From the NCBI RefSeq assembly GCF_004363295.1, contig NZ_SNYQ01000001.1, positions 484,706-548,705 of the forward strand: a DNA stretch of 64,000 nt, written 5' to 3'. The notes under the pieces were generated by a model. The model was not told the DNA's origin, ran no database searches, and saw only the letters and a program-made list of their open reading frames with translations. Within the stretch, counting starts at the first letter, position 1, and every line of letters starts with the position of its first letter. The DNA comes from Mesocricetibacter intestinalis (GTDB taxonomy: Bacteria > Pseudomonadota > Gammaproteobacteria > Enterobacterales > Pasteurellaceae). Shown here piece by piece: positions 26,105 to 36,606 of the stretch. The position numbers and the translations under genes are program-made.

Positions 26105-27460
26105 TTAAAGCACCATTGCCGCAATCCAGCCGAATACCAATAAAGGAATATTATAGTGCAGGAAAGTCGGTACCACGGAGTCCCAGATATGATCATGTTT
26201 ACCGTCCATATTTAGACCGGAAGTCGGGCCCAGGGTCGAGTCGGAAGCCGGAGAACCCGCATCTCCCAGGGCTGCCGCCACACCGACGATAGATACCGTA
26301 GCCAGCGGTGAAAAACCGAGGGACAAACAGAGCGGAACATAAATAGAAGTAATAATCGGCACGGTGGAAAAAGAAGAACCTATGCCCATGGTAATCAGCA
26401 GGCCGATAATCAGCATCAAAATGGCCGCAATCCCTTTATCGCCCGGACGGATATCCTGACTGAAGGTATTAACCAGTTCGGTAACGCCGCCGGTGGAATT
26501 AATCACATTGGCAAAGCCGGAAGCGGCGATCATAACAAAACCGATCATCGCCATCAGGCGCAGACCTTGTTGGAAAATATCGTTGCTTTCTTTTAGTTTG
26601 AAAATACCGCACAGGGCAAAAATAACTAAACCCGCCAATCCGCCGAGAATGGTCGAACTGGTGAACAGCTGTAAACCGAAGGTAACGAAAATAGCGATAA
26701 TGCTGGCGCTAACATGGAAAGGCTTGATATTGGCAATATGACGCTCGATTTCTTCGGTAGTAGGTTCCGCTATGCTAAGCGCATATTCGCGCGGTTTACG
26801 ATAAGTGATGAAAATCGCGGTGAGTAAGCCGAGGATCATACCGCAAACGGGAATGGACATGGCGAGGGACACTTCGGCCACATTGGTTTGTAACCCCATG
26901 GCGGCGCCCACTTCATTAATATTTTTAACCAGAATACTTTCGATAAAGATTTTCCCGAAGCCGACCGGTAACAACATATAGGTTGCGGTTAAACCGAAGG
27001 TAAGCACGCAGGCTACGGCGCGGCGGTCGATTTTAAGCTTATTAAAAATACTCAGTAACGGAGGCACTACAATCGGAATAAAGGCGATATGTACCGGCAG
27101 CAGGTTCTGAGAAGAAATGGCAAATAATAATAAAATGGCCAGAATAAAGTATTTGAATTTACCCATTGAACTGCCGGTAGGCTGATGCCCGAGGCGTTTA
27201 ATCACCTTGTAGGCGAGTAAATCTGTGATGCCGGATTTTGAAATAGCTACGGCAAAAGCGCCTAAAATGGCATAGTTCATTGCCACCTCGGCACCGCCGC
27301 CTAAACCGCCGGTAAAGGTTTCAATGGTTTTGGAAATGCCCAAATCACCTACCAAGCCCGCCACCAGTGCGGAAATCACCAGAGAGATAACCACATTGAT
27401 ACGCAGCAGGCTGAGGATAAGCAGGACAATAATGGAGATAACGACAGCATTGGTTAACAT
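26105..27460 (-). CDS. Na+/H+ antiporter family protein (NhaC/YuiF-like)
   Basis: A 451-residue inner-membrane protein with about eleven to twelve hydrophobic segments. 'SSFSTVPIITSIYVPL' and 'GDAGSPASDSTLGPTSGLNMDGKHDHIWDSVVPTF' are signatures of the ion-transporter group that includes NhaC and putative amino-acid or Na+/H+ antiporters. It is monocistronic, with its own terminator. The transported ion or solute is not established; some relatives are annotated as histidine or amino-acid transporters. Confidence 0.8.
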   Translation of the reverse strand: MLTNAVVISIIVLLILSLLRINVVISLVISALVAGLVGDLGISKTIETFTGGLGGGAEVAMNYAILGAFAVAISKSGITDLLAYKVIKRLGHQPTGSSMGKFKYFILAILLLFAISSQNLLPVHIAFIPIVVPPLLSIFNKLKIDRRAVACVLTFGLTATYMLLPVGFGKIFIESILVKNINEVGAAMGLQTNVAEVSLAMSIPVCGMILGLLTAIFITYRKPREYALSIAEPTTEEIERHIANIKPFHVSASIIAIFVTFGLQLFTSSTILGGLAGLVIFALCGIFKLKESNDIFQQGLRLMAMIGFVMIAASGFANVINSTGGVTELVNTFSQDIRPGDKGIAAILMLIIGLLITMGIGSSFSTVPIITSIYVPLCLSLGFSPLATVSIVGVAAALGDAGSPASDSTLGPTSGLNMDGKHDHIWDSVVPTFLHYNIPLLVFGWIAAMVL

Positions 27461-27613
27461 GACAGGTATTGTTCCTTAAGCTTGTTCAGAAAGTTTTAAC
27501 TGTACCGAAAAAAAATGATTTGTCCAGAGGAGGAAGCAAATTCAGGCCTCTATTCTCTCTTTTCGTATCGGGCCGGTTATGCCGCAGCGCAAATTTTCTT
27601 TGCGCCGGCGGAA

Positions 27614-27622
27614 AAGAGCGGT
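27614..27622 (+). repeat. Uptake-sequence variant AAGAGCGGT
   Basis: Intergenic copy, just beyond the rnt stop, flanked by GTTTTTTCAG like a functional uptake sequence. Confidence 0.5.
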
Positions 27623-27628
27623 GTTTTT

Positions 27629-28306
27629 TCAGCACTTTTTTTCGGAATGAGGAAAGCCGCCGAGGGATTTCAGACGGTTAACCATATAACAGAATAATTC
27701 GGCGGTGCGTTCCGTATCATAGAGGGCGGAATGGGCCTGTTTACCGTCGAAAGGAATAGCGGCGGCCTGGCAGGCTTTTACCAGTACGGTCTGACCGAAC
27801 ATCAACCCGCTCAGACTGGCGGTATCAAACATACTGAAAGGATGGAAAGGATTACGTTTTACCCCGGTACGTTCGGCCGCCGCCATAACAAAACTTTGAT
27901 CGAAAGCGGCATTATGCGCGACGATGATCGAACGCTGGCAATCGGCATTTTTTTGTCCGCGCCGTACCATCTGAAACAATGAGGTAATGGCTTCCAGTTC
28001 GGGAACCGCACCGCGCAACGGATTATCGATATCAATACCGTTAAATTTAAGCGAATCCGGATTAATATTGGCGCCGGGGAAAGGCTGAATATGAAAATGA
28101 CATTTCTGATCCGGCTGTAATAGCCCGTTTTCATCCATTTTAACGGTAATCGCCGCTAGTTCCAGCAGCGCATCCGTTTTGGCATTGAAACCGGCGGTTT
28201 CCACATCGATAATTACCGGATAATAGCCGCGGAAACGATTTTTAAGTAAATTATAATCCGTCGGAAGGGATTCCCTGCACGCAGTTTCGGTATGAATTTC
28301 GGTCAC
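27629..28306 (-). CDS. rnt: Ribonuclease T
   Basis: A 3'-5' exoribonuclease that trims tRNA and other stable RNA ends, including tRNA CCA turnover. The 225-residue DEDD protein shows Exo I '[19 protein letters not shown]', Exo II '[12 protein letters not shown]' and Exo III '[14 protein letters not shown]', so all four acidic residues are present. I place the start at GTG 28306, which has AGGA six bases upstream; a longer frame from 28360 would run into the gloA terminator. It follows gloA, an adjacency also known in E. coli. Confidence 0.93.
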   Translation of the reverse strand: MTEIHTETACRESLPTDYNLLKNRFRGYYPVIIDVETAGFNAKTDALLELAAITVKMDENGLLQPDQKCHFHIQPFPGANINPDSLKFNGIDIDNPLRGAVPELEAITSLFQMVRRGQKNADCQRSIIVAHNAAFDQSFVMAAAERTGVKRNPFHPFSMFDTASLSGLMFGQTVLVKACQAAAIPFDGKQAHSALYDTERTAELFCYMVNRLKSLGGFPHSEKKC

Positions 28307-28328
28307 GATAAATCCTAATTTTACACAA

Positions 28329-28358
28329 ATAAAAACGGTACGCAGAGCTGCGTACCGC
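28329..28358 (-). terminator. Terminator between gloA and rnt
   Basis: CGGTACGCAG pairs with CTGCGTACCG with a tight loop; on the minus strand TTTTTATTT follows. rnt therefore probably has its own promoter or depends on read-through. Confidence 0.82.
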
Positions 28359-28370
28359 AATAGGTTTCAG

Positions 28371-28778
28371 TTAGTTGCCCAGTGCGGCCTTGGCACTTTT
28401 GTTTTCAATAAATTCGATTTTATAACCGTCCGGATCTTCTACGAAAGCGATAACCGTCGTACCGCCTTTAACCGGGCCGGGTTCGCGCGTTACCTTGGCA
28501 CCGGCCGCTTTTACCGACTCGCAAACCGCATAGATATCTTCAACCCCTATGGCGATATGGCCGTAGGCGCCGCCCATTTCGTATTCCGACACGCCCCAGT
28601 TATAAGTCAGCTCAATAACCGCCGTTTTATCTTCGTCTTCATAACCAACGAAGGCCAGCGAATATTTATATTCCGGATTTTCACTGGTACGCAGTAAACG
28701 CATGCCCAGTATATCGCAATAGAATTTAATCGAACGATCCAGATCGCCGACTCTTAGCATGGTATGTAGAATTCGCAT
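28371..28778 (-). CDS. gloA: Lactoylglutathione lyase (glyoxalase I)
   Basis: Converts the methylglyoxal-glutathione hemithioacetal to S-lactoylglutathione, a detoxification step. The 135-residue protein keeps the metal ligands His5 ('[16 protein letters not shown]'), Glu56 ('[10 protein letters not shown]'), His74 ('AYGHIAIGV') and the C-terminal Glu ('GYKIEFIE'). Start at ATG 28778 has a strong GGAGGAAATT site. Bacterial enzymes of this group are nickel-dependent dimers. Confidence 0.96.
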   Translation of the reverse strand: MRILHTMLRVGDLDRSIKFYCDILGMRLLRTSENPEYKYSLAFVGYEDEDKTAVIELTYNWGVSEYEMGGAYGHIAIGVEDIYAVCESVKAAGAKVTREPGPVKGGTTVIAFVEDPDGYKIEFIENKSAKAALGN

Positions 28779-28872
28779 AATTTCCTCCGCATAAAATAAT
28801 AGCGGCGGGATTATGCCATAAATCCGGCGGAAAATCAGGTGATAATTCAATCCGACGCGTTATTTCTGCGCT

Positions 28873-29637
<765 letters not shown>

Positions 29638-29675
29638 TCATTTTAGAAGAAGTTTTTTCCCGATACAAATCCCAA

Positions 29676-30194
29676 TTACGGTTGGCGGAATAGGGGCGCC
29701 ATGGCTTTTTCTTCCTGTTTGATGCGAACGGTAAGAATAAGCAGATAAATCGGCAGACCGATCATTGCCGTATATTTGGCCTGGCAGAATAAACTTAAAC
29801 CTATAAGTTCGGGAATAATATTGAGGAAATAATTGGGGTGGCGGAAATATTTAAATAAAAAGGAACGGTTGATTTTATGTTGGGGCAAAATATAGATTTT
29901 TACCGTCCAAATTTCCTTTAGGGAAGCTATTACCCAAAACAGCATTAAAATGGCAAAACACAAAATAAACAAACCGCTAAGGGAAAGGGCGTCCAGTTCG
30001 ATATTACGGTAATTGGCTTCGCCGATGGCACAGAGATAAAACAGAATATGAGCGGCGGAAAGCAGCATCGAGTTGGTTTTTCCGTATTGCACGGCACCTT
30101 TGGCGAGAAGGGCTTTTTCGTTGCGGATGGAAATGGATAAGCTGTAAAACCGAATGGCTAAAATAAGAATAAAGATCAGATTAATAGTGAACAT
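29676..30194 (-). CDS. Isoprenylcysteine carboxyl methyltransferase-family membrane protein
   Basis: A 172-residue membrane protein with four to five hydrophobic segments. 'FKYFRHPNYFLNIIPELIG' is the conserved 'RHPNY' block of this methyltransferase family, and 'RIKQEEKAM' the C-terminal partner motif that helps bind SAM. Bacteria lack prenylated CaaX proteins, so the true substrate is unknown. The ATG at 30194 is preceded by GGAGAAATT. It may be in one unit with cmoA (65-base gap). Confidence 0.75.
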   Translation of the reverse strand: MFTINLIFILILAIRFYSLSISIRNEKALLAKGAVQYGKTNSMLLSAAHILFYLCAIGEANYRNIELDALSLSGLFILCFAILMLFWVIASLKEIWTVKIYILPQHKINRSFLFKYFRHPNYFLNIIPELIGLSLFCQAKYTAMIGLPIYLLILTVRIKQEEKAMAPLFRQP

Positions 30195-30344
30195 AATTTC
30201 TCCTTGTTGAAACGGGGGCAATATCCTTTTGCCGGGTTAACATATCAGATTAGGTTGTATCTTGCATTAATTTTTCCGCGGAAAGGAAGGGATTTTGCCC
30301 GGGCGAGGGCGTAAATAACCGTTCTCTCCCTTTCGATTTTTCGT

Positions 30345-30350
30345 TATAAT
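30345..30350 (+). promoter_or_regulatory. Probable -10 element of aspS
   Basis: TATAAT 49 bases upstream of the aspS ATG, in the context GTTATAATCAGCG. The same TATAATCAGCG occurs at 32749 before yebC. No convincing -35 was assigned. Confidence 0.5.
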
Positions 30351-30398
30351 CAGCGGTATTTTCCGGAATTTAACTCAAAACAAAAAAGGATAATTTAT

Positions 30399-32174
30399 AT
30401 GATGCGTTCTCACTATTGCGGTAGCTTAAACCGCAGCCATGTCGGACAAGAAGTAACATTGAGCGGTTGGGTTCACCGCCGTCGCGATTTAGGCGGGTTA
30501 ATCTTTATTGATATGCGGGATCGTGAGGGCATCGTACAGGTTTGTTTCGATCCGAAGTATCAGCAGGCATTAACTGCGGCGGCGGCCTTGCGTAATGAAT
30601 TCTGTATCCGTATCGAAGGCGAAGTGATCGCCCGTCCGGAAAATCAGATCAATAAAAATATGGCTACCGGCGAAGTGGAAGTTTTGGCAAAGGCCTTGTT
30701 CGTTTATAACGCCGCCGAAGTCTTACCGCTGGATTTCAATCAAAATAATACCGAAGAGCAACGTTTGAAATATCGTTATTTGGATTTACGTCGTCCGGAA
30801 ATGGCGCAGCGTTTGAAAACTCGGGCGAAAATCACCGCCTTTGTGCGCCGCTTTATGGACGGCGAAGGCTTCCTGGATATCGAAACCCCGATGTTGACTA
30901 AAGCGACCCCGGAAGGCGCGCGCGATTATTTAGTACCGAGCCGCGTACATAAAGGCAAATTCTATGCCTTGCCGCAGTCGCCGCAGCTGTTTAAACAGCT
31001 ATTGATGATGTCGGGTTTCGATCGCTACTATCAGATTGTTAAGTGCTTCCGTGATGAAGACCTGCGTGCCGACCGCCAACCGGAATTTACCCAAATCGAT
31101 GTGGAAACCTCCTTTTTAACCGCACCGGAAGTGCGTGAAATTATGGAACGCATGATTCACGGGCTGTGGCAGGAAATTATCGGTGTCGATCTGGGCGCCT
31201 TCCCGGTTATGACTTGGCAGGAAGCCATGAGCCGTTTCGGTTCGGATAAACCGGATTTACGTAACCCGCTGGAAATCGTAGATGTGGCGGATATTGTCAA
31301 AGATGTGGATTTCAAAGTGTTCAGCGGACCGGCACAGGATGAAAACGGACGAGTTGCGGTGATTCGTGTTCCGGGCGGTGCAACTGTTACCCGCAAACAA
31401 ATTGACGAATATACTCAGTTTGTCGGTATTTACGGCGCGAAAGGTTTAGCTTGGTTAAAAATCAACGATATTAATGCAGGTCTTGAAGGGGTACAAAGCC
31501 CGATTGCCAAGTTCCTGAGCGAAGAAAAAATTAAAGCCATTTTCGACCGCACTTCTGCGCAAAACGGCGATATTTTATTCTTCGGCGCGGATAAATGGTC
31601 GGTGGCCACCGACGCTTTGGGTGCGCTACGTCTTAAATTAGGTAAGGATCTCGGTCTGACCCGTTCGGAACAATGGAAACCGCTGTGGGTTATCGACTTC
31701 CCGATGTTCGAACGCGATGAAGAAGGCGGTTTGGCGGCAATGCACCATCCTTTCACCTCGCCGCGCGACTTTACGCCGCAACAATTGGAAGCCAATCCTA
31801 CCGAAGCGGTGGCCAATGCCTATGATATGGTGATTAACGGCTACGAAGTGGGCGGCGGTTCGGTGCGAATCTTCGATCCGAAAATGCAGCAGACCGTATT
31901 CCGTATTTTAGGTATCGACGAACAGCAACAGCGGGAAAAATTCGGCTTCTTATTAGACGCCTTAAAATTCGGTACTCCGCCGCACGCAGGTTTGGCTTTC
32001 GGCTTGGATCGCCTCACCATGCTGCTGACAGGTACGGAAAATATCCGTGATGTGATCGCCTTCCCGAAAACCACCGCCGCCGCTTGTTTAATGACCGAAG
32101 CGCCGAGCTTTGCCAATCCGCAGGCTTTGGCGGAACTGGCGATTGACGTGGTGAAAACGGATAAATCCGCATAG
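30399..32174 (+). CDS. aspS: Aspartate--tRNA ligase
   Basis: Charges tRNA-Asp. A 591-residue class IIb synthetase of the bacterial type: N-terminal OB-fold anticodon-binding domain ('[26 protein letters not shown]'), class II motif 2 '[20 protein letters not shown]', the bacterial GAD insertion domain (about residues 290-410), and motif 3 '[13 protein letters not shown]'. AAAGGATAA precedes the start. Length matches E. coli AspS (590). It is followed by nudB after 43 bases. Confidence 0.98.
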   Translation: MMRSHYCGSLNRSHVGQEVTLSGWVHRRRDLGGLIFIDMRDREGIVQVCFDPKYQQALTAAAALRNEFCIRIEGEVIARPENQINKNMATGEVEVLAKALFVYNAAEVLPLDFNQNNTEEQRLKYRYLDLRRPEMAQRLKTRAKITAFVRRFMDGEGFLDIETPMLTKATPEGARDYLVPSRVHKGKFYALPQSPQLFKQLLMMSGFDRYYQIVKCFRDEDLRADRQPEFTQIDVETSFLTAPEVREIMERMIHGLWQEIIGVDLGAFPVMTWQEAMSRFGSDKPDLRNPLEIVDVADIVKDVDFKVFSGPAQDENGRVAVIRVPGGATVTRKQIDEYTQFVGIYGAKGLAWLKINDINAGLEGVQSPIAKFLSEEKIKAIFDRTSAQNGDILFFGADKWSVATDALGALRLKLGKDLGLTRSEQWKPLWVIDFPMFERDEEGGLAAMHHPFTSPRDFTPQQLEANPTEAVANAYDMVINGYEVGGGSVRIFDPKMQQTVFRILGIDEQQQREKFGFLLDALKFGTPPHAGLAFGLDRLTMLLTGTENIRDVIAFPKTTAAACLMTEAPSFANPQALAELAIDVVKTDKSA

Positions 32175-32191
32175 TTTCGCATAATTGGTCG

Positions 32192-32210
32192 GGGCGTATG
32201 ACATACGCCC
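32192..32210 (+). other. Hairpin between aspS and nudB
   Basis: GGGCGTAT pairs perfectly with ATACGCCC across a GAC loop, ending 7 bases before the nudB ATG and occupying its ribosome-binding region. It could limit nudB translation or act as a weak terminator (TTCGTTT follows). Confidence 0.55.
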
Positions 32211-32217
32211 TTCGTTT

Positions 32218-32661
32218 ATGAAATTCAAAAATCCTAACAGCGTTCTGGTGGTTATTTACGCACAAAGTTCCGATAGGGTGCTGATGCTGCAACGCCGGGA
32301 CGATCCCGACTTTTGGCAATCGGTAACGGGGTCGCTGGCGGAAAAGGAACAGCCTCGGCACACGGCGCTGCGTGAGGTGCGGGAAGAAACGGGAATTGAT
32401 ATCGAAGGGGAAAATCTTAGCCTAATCGATTGCCGATACAGTGTTGAGTTTGAAATTTTTCCCCATTTTCGGTATAAATACGCACCTAATGTCAGCCGCT
32501 GCCGAGAACATTGGTTTTTGCTGGCCTTGCCGCAAGAGCGGATTCCCCGATTAAGCGAGCATTTGGCCTATCAATGGCTGGAGGCGGAGGCGGCGGCGAG
32601 TTTAACTAAATCACCGAATAATGCGGCTGCCATCAGAACCTATTTAATGGGTAGGCGATAA
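32218..32661 (+). CDS. nudB: Dihydroneopterin triphosphate diphosphatase NudB
   Basis: Nudix hydrolase that removes pyrophosphate from dihydroneopterin triphosphate early in folate synthesis. The 147-residue protein has a perfect Nudix box (GX5EX7REUXEEXGU) beginning 'GSLAEKEQPRHTAL' and ending 'REVREETGI', and the family-specific 'MLQRRDDPDFWQSVTGS' and 'HLAYQWLEA'. Start at 32218 agrees with E. coli NudB; no good ribosome-binding site is visible because a hairpin occupies the region. Confidence 0.93.
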   Translation: MKFKNPNSVLVVIYAQSSDRVLMLQRRDDPDFWQSVTGSLAEKEQPRHTALREVREETGIDIEGENLSLIDCRYSVEFEIFPHFRYKYAPNVSRCREHWFLLALPQERIPRLSEHLAYQWLEAEAAASLTKSPNNAAAIRTYLMGRR

Positions 32662-32942
32662 GGCGGCGCTTGGCAGCCAAGCGGGCTGAAGAGGCCTGAA
32701 GCGACAGCTCAATACAAAAGGCGCACATAAGTTTATGCGGGATAGCGGTATAATCAGCGTGCGAAGATTTTAGTCGGGATTGCTGTTATTCGCTTGCCCG
32801 ATCCGATTTTAGGGCGGTTTTTTTATTTAATTCGGCATCGATACGAGATTATGCCGAGTATCAGACAAGATAGTATTCAACCGGCGCCGTACGGCGCAAA
32901 CAGTGTTTTGCAGATTATTGCAAATTTATAGAAGGAAACAAC

Positions 32943-33683
32943 ATGGCAGGACATAGTAAGTGGGCCAATATTAAACACCGTAAAGCGGCGCAAGACGCGC
33001 AGCGCGGTAAGATCTTTACCAAATTAATTCGCGAACTGGTTACCGCAGCGAAAATCGGCGGCGGCGACGTAAGCGCCAACCCGCGTTTACGTGCCGCAGT
33101 GGATAAAGCATTAGCCAGCAATATGACGCGCGATACCATTAATCGTGCCATTGAACGCGGCGTAGGCGGCGGGGACGATACCAATATGGAAACCCGGGTA
33201 TACGAAGGTTACGGACCGGGCGGTACTGCGGTAATGGTGGAATGTTTAAGTGATAACGCTAACCGTACTATTTCTCAGGTACGTCCGAGTTTTACCAAAT
33301 GCGGCGGTAATCTGGGTACCGAAGGTTCCGTAGGCTATTTGTTTAGTAAAAAAGGTTTGATCCTGATAGAACAGGCGGATGAAGACGCATTAACGGAAGC
33401 CGCTATCGAAGCGGGGGCGGACGATATCCAGCCGCAGGAAGACGGCAGTTTTGAAATCTACACCGCTTGGGAAGATTTAGGCGGGGTGCGCGATGCCATT
33501 GAAGGGGCCGGCTTTAAGATTCAGGAAGCGGAAGTTACTATGATCCCATCTACTACGGTTGATCTGGATGCGGAAACCGCGCCGAAATTATTAAAACTGA
33601 TTGAAATGCTGGAAGATTGCGACGATGTTCAGAACGTGTATCATAACGGTGAAATCAGTGATGAGGTGGCCGCTTTGCTGTAA
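32943..33683 (+). CDS. yebC: YebC/PmpR-family protein (TACO1-like)
   Basis: A 246-residue protein with the family start '[28 protein letters not shown]' and '[28 protein letters not shown]'. The family was annotated as transcriptional regulators; newer work links relatives to ribosomes and translation of difficult sequences. It lies between nudB and ruvC in the usual gamma-proteobacterial neighbourhood. A TATAAT at 32749-32754 suggests its own promoter in the 281-base gap after nudB. AGAAGGAAACAAC is a strong ribosome-binding site. Confidence 0.95.
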   Translation: MAGHSKWANIKHRKAAQDAQRGKIFTKLIRELVTAAKIGGGDVSANPRLRAAVDKALASNMTRDTINRAIERGVGGGDDTNMETRVYEGYGPGGTAVMVECLSDNANRTISQVRPSFTKCGGNLGTEGSVGYLFSKKGLILIEQADEDALTEAAIEAGADDIQPQEDGSFEIYTAWEDLGGVRDAIEGAGFKIQEAEVTMIPSTTVDLDAETAPKLLKLIEMLEDCDDVQNVYHNGEISDEVAALL

Positions 33684-33726
33684 AAAGCAGAGGGCATAGC
33701 ATAAAACACGCATAAAAGGAGTTAGC

Positions 33727-34176
33727 ATGAAAAAAACGATGGGATTTATTCCGCTATTGGCGGGAGCCTTGATATTATCCGCCTGTTCCGTACGGCAGCC
33801 CGCACCTACACAAACGAAGGTAACGGAAGCGCATTCCCTTCAAGCGAAAAGTGTGAAAAAATCCGTACTTTATCGTTGCCAGAACAAGCAACGGGTAACA
33901 GCCACTTACCATTTTGAAGGCGAGCAGGTAAAAAGCGTAGATATTCTGTTGGGGAATAATCGCCAAATCAAGGGCTTGCCTTTGGATAACAAGGCGCCGA
34001 ATCCGGTAACTTTCGCCTCCAAGCAGTATCGTTGGCATGCGGACAGCACCTTCAGCCTGGCTACCTTTGCCCAGTCTTCATCGGTAATGCTGTTTGAACT
34101 GGGGGAAGAGAGGGATCTTATTCTGGCTAAAAACTGCCGTATAGATAGCGCGGCAACGGTGAAACTGAATAAATAA
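33727..34176 (+). CDS. Putative lipoprotein, possibly MliC/lysozyme-inhibitor-like
   Basis: A 149-residue lipoprotein: signal peptide with lipobox 'LSAC', Cys20 being the lipidated residue, then a Pro/Thr-rich linker and a predicted small beta-sheet domain. 'SVLYRCQNKQRVTATYHFEG' with a later Cys ('AKNCRID') recalls the pair of cysteines and 'Y-x-C' opening of membrane-bound lysozyme inhibitors, but the match is weak. It lies 43 bases after yebC with AGGAG before the ATG, and before ruvC. Outer-membrane anchoring is likely because Ser follows the Cys. Confidence 0.7.
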   Translation: MKKTMGFIPLLAGALILSACSVRQPAPTQTKVTEAHSLQAKSVKKSVLYRCQNKQRVTATYHFEGEQVKSVDILLGNNRQIKGLPLDNKAPNPVTFASKQYRWHADSTFSLATFAQSSSVMLFELGEERDLILAKNCRIDSAATVKLNK

Positions 34177-34221
34177 AGCGGGAGGCTTTGCGCCGTTGAA
34201 TAAAATCCGAATAACAGTCAG

Positions 34222-34242
34222 CGGACGCCGGTATGGCGTCCG
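34222..34242 (+). terminator. Hairpin between the lipoprotein gene and ruvC
   Basis: CGGACGCC/GGCGTCCG perfect 8-bp stem with a GGTAT loop; the tail TATTTATAT is a poor U-tract, so termination may be partial. Confidence 0.5.
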
Positions 34243-34272
34243 TATTTATATCCGTCAAAATATTGAGAGAAA

Positions 34273-34845
34273 ATGGCGATTATTTTAGGTATAGATCCCG
34301 GCTCAAGGGTAACGGGCTACGGGGTTATCCGCCAGTGCGGGAACAAACTGGAATATTTGGGCAGCGGTGCGATTCGTACCGAAGTCGAGGATTTACCCAC
34401 CAGACTGAAGCGTATTTATGCCGGCGTGTCGGAAATCATTATGCAGTTTCAGCCCCAGATGTTTGCCATTGAGCAGGTATTTATGGCGAAAAATGCCGAT
34501 TCCGCCCTAAAGCTAGGGCAAGCGCGGGGTACCGCAATTGTCGCGGCGGTCAACCATGATTTACCGGTGTTTGAATATGCTGCGCGCCTGGTGAAACAAA
34601 CCGTGGTGGGTATAGGTTCGGCGGATAAAAAACAGGTTCAGCATATGGTTACCAAAATTCTGCAACTATCGGATACGCCGCAGGCGGATGCGGCGGATGC
34701 ATTGGCCATTGCCATTACTCATGCACATTCCTTGCGTCATGCCATGAACGTAGCGATTGCCGCCCAGGGAGAAAAAAGTCAGGAAAAAACGACCGCTCTT
34801 TTGCGGGCGAGATACAGCCGTGGCCGCTTTCGTCTAAAAATCTAA
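34273..34845 (+). CDS. ruvC: Crossover junction endonuclease RuvC
   Basis: Resolves Holliday junctions by paired nicks at branch points moved by RuvAB. The 190-residue RNase H-fold nuclease shows '[16 protein letters not shown]' (catalytic Asp7), '[24 protein letters not shown]' (catalytic Glu) and '[14 protein letters not shown]' (two catalytic Asp). Upstream GAGAGAAA is the ribosome-binding site. ruvA follows after 60 bases and ruvB after a further 21. The C-terminal tail ends 'RGRFRLKI'. Confidence 0.97.
   Translation: MAIILGIDPGSRVTGYGVIRQCGNKLEYLGSGAIRTEVEDLPTRLKRIYAGVSEIIMQFQPQMFAIEQVFMAKNADSALKLGQARGTAIVAAVNHDLPVFEYAARLVKQTVVGIGSADKKQVQHMVTKILQLSDTPQADAADALAIAITHAHSLRHAMNVAIAAQGEKSQEKTTALLRARYSRGRFRLKI
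34792..34800 (-). repeat. Uptake-sequence variant AAGAGCGGT inside ruvC
   Basis: Exact copy of the variant core, on the strand opposite to ruvC, in its less conserved C-terminal part. Confidence 0.4.
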
Positions 34846-34905
34846 CTGGTCATTTATCCAGTTTTATCCTATACTAGCCGAAGATTTTATGAGGCGGAGA
34901 AAAAT

Positions 34906-35517
34906 ATGATTGGTCGTTTAAAAGGGCTGTTAATTGAGAAACAGGCGCCGGAAATTTTACTTGAGGTTCAGGGCGTTGGTTACGAATTGCTGCTGCCTAT
35001 GACCAGTTTTTATAATTTACCTGAAATCGGTCAGGAAGCCATTATCTATACCCATCTTGTGGTAAGGGAAGACGCCCATCTGTTGTTCGGTTTTTCCCAT
35101 AAACAGGATCGCAGCCTATTTCGTGAACTGATAAAAACCAATGGCGTCGGGCCGAAACTGGCGCTGGCGATTCTATCCGCCATGTCGGTGGAACAATTTG
35201 CTTATGCCATTGAACATGAGGAACTGTCCCGCTTGGTAAAAATCCCCGGGGTAGGCAAGAAAACCGCAGAACGTTTATTGGTGGAACTCAAGGGTAAGTT
35301 TAAAGGTGTTCGGCAGGGCGACTTCTTTATTGAAAGCCCCGGGCTGAGCGCGGCGGAGCAATTCGAAGGCGAAGTGCTTCCGGCGGAGGAAGCCGTAGCT
35401 GCGTTGGTGGCCCTCGGCTACCGAGCGGCAGATGCGGAGAAAATGGTGAAAAAGGTTGCCGTACCGGGGCTGAGCAGCGAACAATTGATTCGCGAAGCGC
35501 TGAAAGCCGCCTTATAA
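34906..35517 (+). CDS. ruvA: Holliday junction branch migration protein RuvA
   Basis: Binds four-way junctions as a tetramer and loads RuvB. The 203-residue protein has the N-terminal OB fold ('[21 protein letters not shown]'), two helix-hairpin-helix motifs ('[16 protein letters not shown]' and '[20 protein letters not shown]') and the C-terminal RuvB-contacting domain ('[19 protein letters not shown]'). GGCGGAG precedes the ATG. Confidence 0.98.
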   Translation: MIGRLKGLLIEKQAPEILLEVQGVGYELLLPMTSFYNLPEIGQEAIIYTHLVVREDAHLLFGFSHKQDRSLFRELIKTNGVGPKLALAILSAMSVEQFAYAIEHEELSRLVKIPGVGKKTAERLLVELKGKFKGVRQGDFFIESPGLSAAEQFEGEVLPAEEAVAALVALGYRAADAEKMVKKVAVPGLSSEQLIREALKAAL

Positions 35518-35538
35518 TTTATTGTAAGAGAAAAGGAT

Positions 35539-36546
35539 ATGATAGAAGCGGATCGTATTATCAGCGCTACGGAAAAAGCGGACGACGAATATATAGACAG
35601 AGCTATTCGCCCCAAGCTGCTGAAGGATTATGTGGGGCAGCCGCAGGTTTGCGAGCAGATGCAGATTTTTATCCAAGCGGCTAAATTACGTCAGGACGCT
35701 TTAGACCATTTATTGATTTTCGGACCGCCGGGGCTGGGTAAAACCACATTAGCTAATATTGTGGCCAATGAAATGGGCGTCAATATCCGAACCACTTCCG
35801 GGCCGGTGTTGGAAAAAGCCGGGGATTTGGCGGCGATGCTGACCAATTTAGAAGCCCATGACGTCTTATTTATTGATGAAATTCATCGTCTGTCGCCGGC
35901 AATTGAAGAGGTGCTTTATCCGGCTATGGAAGATTATCAGCTGGATATTATGATCGGCGAAGGGCCGGCGGCACGTTCAATTAAACTGGATCTTCCGCCC
36001 TTTACCCTGATTGGTGCCACTACCCGCGCCGGTTCTCTTACCTCGCCCTTGCGCGATCGCTTCGGTATTGTACAGCGTCTGGAATTTTATTCAGTAGAGG
36101 ATCTCAGTAGCATCGTGGCGCGCAGCGCCGCCTGCCTTAACTTGGATATTGCGGCGGCGGCGGCCCATGAAATCGCCCGTCGTTCGCGCGGTACGCCGCG
36201 TATAGCCAACCGTCTGTTGCGACGGGTACGGGATTATGCAGATGTGAGAAACGGCGGTAAAATTTCCGAATCCGTGGCTAAGTCAGCATTGACCCTGTTG
36301 GACATTGATAACGCCGGCTTTGATTTTATGGATCGTAAATTATTAAATGCCTTGCTCGAACGTTTTGACGGCGGGCCGGTGGGGTTGGATAATTTGGCAG
36401 CGGCAATCGGAGAAGAGCGAGATACTATTGAGGACGTGTTGGAGCCTTATTTGATTCAGCAGGGATTTCTCCAGCGTACGCCGCGCGGCAGAATTGCCAC
36501 CGCGCGAACTTACCGCCATTTCGGCTTGGAAAAACTCGCAGAATAA
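35539..36546 (+). CDS. ruvB: Holliday junction ATP-dependent helicase RuvB
   Basis: Hexameric AAA+ motor that drives branch migration with RuvA. The 335-residue protein shows the family N-terminus '[18 protein letters not shown]', Walker A '[13 protein letters not shown]', Walker B 'LFIDEIHRL', sensor 1 'LIGATTRAG', the arginine finger region '[15 protein letters not shown]' and a C-terminal winged helix ('[18 protein letters not shown]'). Last gene of the ruv cluster, followed by a strong terminator. Confidence 0.98.
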   Translation: MIEADRIISATEKADDEYIDRAIRPKLLKDYVGQPQVCEQMQIFIQAAKLRQDALDHLLIFGPPGLGKTTLANIVANEMGVNIRTTSGPVLEKAGDLAAMLTNLEAHDVLFIDEIHRLSPAIEEVLYPAMEDYQLDIMIGEGPAARSIKLDLPPFTLIGATTRAGSLTSPLRDRFGIVQRLEFYSVEDLSSIVARSAACLNLDIAAAAAHEIARRSRGTPRIANRLLRRVRDYADVRNGGKISESVAKSALTLLDIDNAGFDFMDRKLLNALLERFDGGPVGLDNLAAAIGEERDTIEDVLEPYLIQQGFLQRTPRGRIATARTYRHFGLEKLAE

Positions 36547-36570
36547 AATAGCGGCAATCATTATTGTAGA

Positions 36571-36597
36571 AACAGGGGCTTTAGCCCCTGTTTTTTT
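36571..36597. terminator. Bidirectional terminator between ruvB and the secretion operon
   Basis: AACAGGGGCT/AGCCCCTGTT perfect stem with a two-base loop, then seven T. The A-run is short on the other strand, so it is best for ruvB. Confidence 0.9.
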
Positions 36598-36606
36598 CGG
36601 ATAAAT

